Shown piece after piece: positions 61,520-64,000 of a DNA stretch of 64,000 bases. This stretch comes from Cetobacterium somerae ATCC BAA-474 (lineage in GTDB: Bacteria > Fusobacteriota > Fusobacteriia > Fusobacteriales > Fusobacteriaceae), in assembly GCF_000479045.1 (NCBI RefSeq), contig NZ_KI518203.1, positions 27,549 through 91,548 of the forward strand. Reading direction: 5' to 3'. Every line of letters begins with the position of its first letter. Positions within the stretch are counted from its first letter, which is position 1. The notes below the pieces were generated by a model, which was not told the DNA's origin, made no database searches, and saw only the letters and a list, made by a program, of their open reading frames with translations. The translations under genes were made by a program, and so were the position numbers.

Positions 61520-63070
61520 TTAAATCAACTCCTCATATAAAGAGTCTAATCTAATTTTACTAACTATACTTCCTATTTTATTAGAAAGATCTAATAAAAA
61601 ATTTTGTTCTTCTATTGTTAGAGGCGTGTCTCCTTCTTCAACAAAAATTAAAGCAATATATTTATTCTCGTTAAATTCAATTCTATACGCTGAACTATAC
61701 TCTTCTAGTTTTATCATATCTTTTGAAATAACAATTTCATTATCATCACCTTCTGTAATAAATTCTTTATACTCTTCTGGATCAAAAAGTATTTTTACTT
61801 TTACATCTACTAATGTTACATTTTTTAAAATTTCTTTTTGTAGAAGTTTTTCAAAGGTTTTTACATCTCTAACTAAACATAATCTATTATATATTTTATC
61901 AACCGCTTCATTCTTATATTTCATTATACCTTCAATAATATTTGTATAAAAATCTAAAATAATTATAGTTCCTAAAATCACAGCTGGCTCTGTTAAAGTT
62001 TTAAAATAGAAAAGAGATATATAACTTAAGGTTACACCTATAGAATATCTTATAGCTCTCATTACATTTTCTGTATATATCTTAAAAATATAAAAAACAA
62101 GACACCAATAAATATAACATATTTCCATCAATTCTATAAAGTAATATAAATTTCTCTCTTTAGGAAATAGTTCTCTAAAAAACTCTAAAACAAAATATGT
62201 TATTCCTATTGCAATCCAACTAAAAGATATTTTTTTTCGGACCTTTCTTCTTTGAATAAAAAATTGAAAAAGTGTAATTATAAAAATGATTCTAGTTAAA
62301 TCTATTACTCTTCTAGCTGTTCTAACAATATTTAAAAATACTGGTGATTCCTCTAATAAATATACGTAAAACTGTGGTGAGTATAATATCAATAGAGTCA
62401 CTATATTATAAAAATAAATTATCCCTAAACAACTCCAAATAAAAATCCTAAACTTTTTAAATTTTTTAGATAAAATATTTTCTAAAAAATAAAATATTAA
62501 CAAAAATAAAAGTACTCGTGTTATTGTGTATTCAGCCATAATTAGATAATTATTTTGAAAACCTATTCGTAAACTAAATAACATCTTTCCTATTAAAAGA
62601 AAAAATATAACTTTTAAACTATTCCCTTTAGGAATTCTATGTCTACTATTTAAATATATAAAAATATTAAAACCTATTAAACATGCTGTTAAAAAATTCA
62701 AAAAAACTTCTTGAATTTTAGAAAATTTTACTCCCTCTAAATTTAAATATATTTTTTCCCAATTTTTTTGCTTCTTTAAAATGTATTCATCTGAATCATC
62801 TTTGTATTTTCCCTTTAAAAGATATTCGCCATTTGGAACATTATAAAATAAACTACCATTTAAAAAATTACGTTGTTCTATTTTCTCTTTTAAAATATTT
62901 CCACCAATAGGAGATAACGTATATTCTCCTATATTTCTCTCTAACACTTCAAAATTCTTTATCTTAGGAACTACGTATATAAAATCCTTTTTTACTTTTG
63001 ATAATTCCAATAACTTAAAAGAAAATAAAGCTGTTATTAAAAAAATGAAAATAAGACTTTTTCTATGCAT
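61520..63070 (-). CDS. Multi-pass membrane sensor without a recognisable kinase domain
   Basis: 516 residues. A signal anchor (about 6-22) and an extracytoplasmic domain (about 25-125) with beta-rich sequence (SLFYNVPNGEYLLKGKYKDD) precede 7-8 transmembrane helices (about 127-385), an arrangement like 7TMR-DISM receptors. The cytoplasmic end (about 385-516) is GAF-like (FEKLLQKEILKNVTLVDVKVKILFD, YIALIFVEEGDTPLTIEEQNFLLDLSNKIGSIV). No H-box, N-box or G-box of histidine kinases is present. Coupled to the LytTR regulator. Function inferred as signal sensing. Confidence 0.72.
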   Translation of the reverse strand: MHRKSLIFIFLITALFSFKLLELSKVKKDFIYVVPKIKNFEVLERNIGEYTLSPIGGNILKEKIEQRNFLNGSLFYNVPNGEYLLKGKYKDDSDEYILKKQKNWEKIYLNLEGVKFSKIQEVFLNFLTACLIGFNIFIYLNSRHRIPKGNSLKVIFFLLIGKMLFSLRIGFQNNYLIMAEYTITRVLLFLLIFYFLENILSKKFKKFRIFIWSCLGIIYFYNIVTLLILYSPQFYVYLLEESPVFLNIVRTARRVIDLTRIIFIITLFQFFIQRRKVRKKISFSWIAIGITYFVLEFFRELFPKERNLYYFIELMEICYIYWCLVFYIFKIYTENVMRAIRYSIGVTLSYISLFYFKTLTEPAVILGTIIILDFYTNIIEGIMKYKNEAVDKIYNRLCLVRDVKTFEKLLQKEILKNVTLVDVKVKILFDPEEYKEFITEGDDNEIVISKDMIKLEEYSSAYRIEFNENKYIALIFVEEGDTPLTIEEQNFLLDLSNKIGSIVSKIRLDSLYEELI

Positions 63071-63139
63071 TTTCTCTCCTTTATTTTAATTATATTTTTT
63101 TCATTATACCTTTTCTTATAAAAGATATACAAGAAAAAT

Positions 63140-63186
63140 ATACCCCAACCTATTTCTTTTCTAAAAGAAAATTTCGATTGGGGTAT
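63140..63186 (-). terminator. Terminator after traT
   Basis: A 9-bp outer stem (ATACCCCAA / TTGGGGTAT on the plus strand) encloses a second A/T-rich hairpin (TTTCTTTT / AAAAGAAA). On the minus strand it is followed by ATTTTTC, so it should end traT transcripts before the sensor gene. Confidence 0.75.
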
Positions 63187-63189
63187 TTT

Positions 63190-63900
63190 TTAAAAGATAT
63201 TAGAAATTGAGTTTATAAGTTCTCCTTCTAATAATGGAGTTGCTTCTTCAAATTTTAAATTAACCTTATTTGCTGTACTAACTATACGTGTTTGATATTT
63301 ATTCATATTTCCTGAATCTACAGATGTTGTTGCCGCAACTCCTCTAGTTCCTTGCTTTATCAGATTTACATTATCTATAACTACTTTTTTGCTTGTTCTT
63401 TCACTAATTACTATATCTGTTATCATTACATAATACACGTCTTCAACTAAAGCATCTGCAGCTGTAGCTACAACTCCACCTACTAAACCTAATCCTATTG
63501 CACTATTTACAGAACCAGTATTATACGCTCCTAGTGCTCCTCCTACTCCTGCACCTACTAAACCTGCTTCTGCTGGATTACTATTTCTTAAATCCTCTTT
63601 ATTTAATTTTAAGATATTAGCCTGTAACCAATAGTTTGATTTTTTAGGGTTATTTGTTATCTTATATCCTTTTGAAATTAATAAACTTTTTATACTATTT
63701 TCAATATTTAATGTCTTTGGAGTTGTATTCTTAACTTGAACAAAAATTGTTTTATCCCCTACATACTCTGGATTTAGCCAAATCGTTTCTGACATTTGAG
63801 TTTGCACTTCTAAATTTCTCTTTTTTACTATCGTATTTACACTACTACATCCTGTTAATAACATAAAAGTAGATACAATTATTAGTATTATTTTTTTCAT
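63190..63900 (-). CDS. traT: TraT complement-resistance lipoprotein
   Basis: 236 residues, close in length and order to plasmid F TraT. Lipobox LLTGCSS (Cys 18), IVKKRNLEVQTQMSETIWLNPE, a central glycine-rich membrane segment (GAGVGGALGAYNTGSVNSAIGLGLVGGVVATAADALVEDV), YYVMITDIVISERTSKKV and TRIVSTANKVNLKFEEATPLLE. TraT is an outer-membrane lipoprotein linked to surface exclusion and serum resistance; here it is chromosomal with no transfer genes near it. Start codon has an AGGAGG site. Confidence 0.96.
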   Translation of the reverse strand: MKKIILIIVSTFMLLTGCSSVNTIVKKRNLEVQTQMSETIWLNPEYVGDKTIFVQVKNTTPKTLNIENSIKSLLISKGYKITNNPKKSNYWLQANILKLNKEDLRNSNPAEAGLVGAGVGGALGAYNTGSVNSAIGLGLVGGVVATAADALVEDVYYVMITDIVISERTSKKVVIDNVNLIKQGTRGVAATTSVDSGNMNKYQTRIVSTANKVNLKFEEATPLLEGELINSISNIF

Positions 63901-64000
63901 TAAATCCTCCTAATTTTCATCTGTTTTTATTTTATTATATCTAATAAATTTTATATTAAGATAAAATTTACATGAATACCCATATTTTTTTACATAAAAT

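Overview
The window is AT-rich chromosomal DNA from an anaerobic, fermentative bacterium with an outer membrane. The evidence is a maltoporin-type porin, a TraT lipoprotein, lipid A-type sugar transferases, the oxygen-independent cobalamin pathway with CbiD and CbiG, and a B12-dependent glycerol dehydratase. Together with the very low GC content this points to Fusobacteriota, perhaps Cetobacterium or a Fusobacterium relative. That placement is inference; there is no rRNA in the window. No mobile element, CRISPR array, tRNA or rRNA was seen.

Layout. 1-10011: a maltodextrin regulon. malE-malF-malG, a TrmB-type regulator, a lipoprotein and glycogen phosphorylase (cut by the window edge) run on the minus strand; the porin and malQ diverge. 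Both divergent promoters carry the same palindrome just after the -10. 10032-13350: a small methyltransferase-like gene, FetAB-type exporter and an amino-acid permease. 13343-19244: thiDM under a TPP riboswitch, a GH108-like muramidase, a lipoprotein deaminase under a guanine-type riboswitch, glyA and yjdM. 19278-27864: two divergent operons for uronic-acid-type lipid A decoration (GT2, LAB_N protein, UDP-GlcA epimerase, Ugd, ArnT-like) and for a two-component system plus a second ArnT-like enzyme; both promoters have 11-bp direct repeats in place of a -35. 27890-30279: assorted small genes.

30300-41998: a compact 13-gene cobalamin operon (cobK, cbiH, G, F, L, T, E, D, C, A, cobD, cbiB, cbiP) behind a clear promoter and an adenosylcobalamin riboswitch. 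42506-44044: an orphan 512-residue helical protein. 44081-51613: B12-dependent glycerol dehydratase (three subunits), its reactivase (two subunits), a PocR-type AraC regulator, a GlcG-like protein and the divergent 1,3-propanediol dehydrogenase. The cofactor operon thus sits beside the main enzyme system that uses it.

51645-57258: a glycine-zipper lipoprotein, a probable selenoprotein of the CC/Se-motif (HesB-like) kind read through an in-frame TGA, a 53-residue membrane protein coupled to it, a flavin reductase, MATE and CaCA transporters, an alpha/beta hydrolase that appears to start at ATT, and a YczE-like membrane protein. 57357-60805: thiS-G-H-F-E under a second TPP riboswitch. 60839-63900: a LytTR regulator coupled to a multi-pass membrane sensor without a kinase domain, then traT.

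Most notable: the selenoprotein candidate at 52035-52331, the shared operators of the maltodextrin and lipid A regulons, the non-ATG hydrolase start, the guanine riboswitch on a lipoprotein deaminase, and the kinase-less sensor/LytTR pair.
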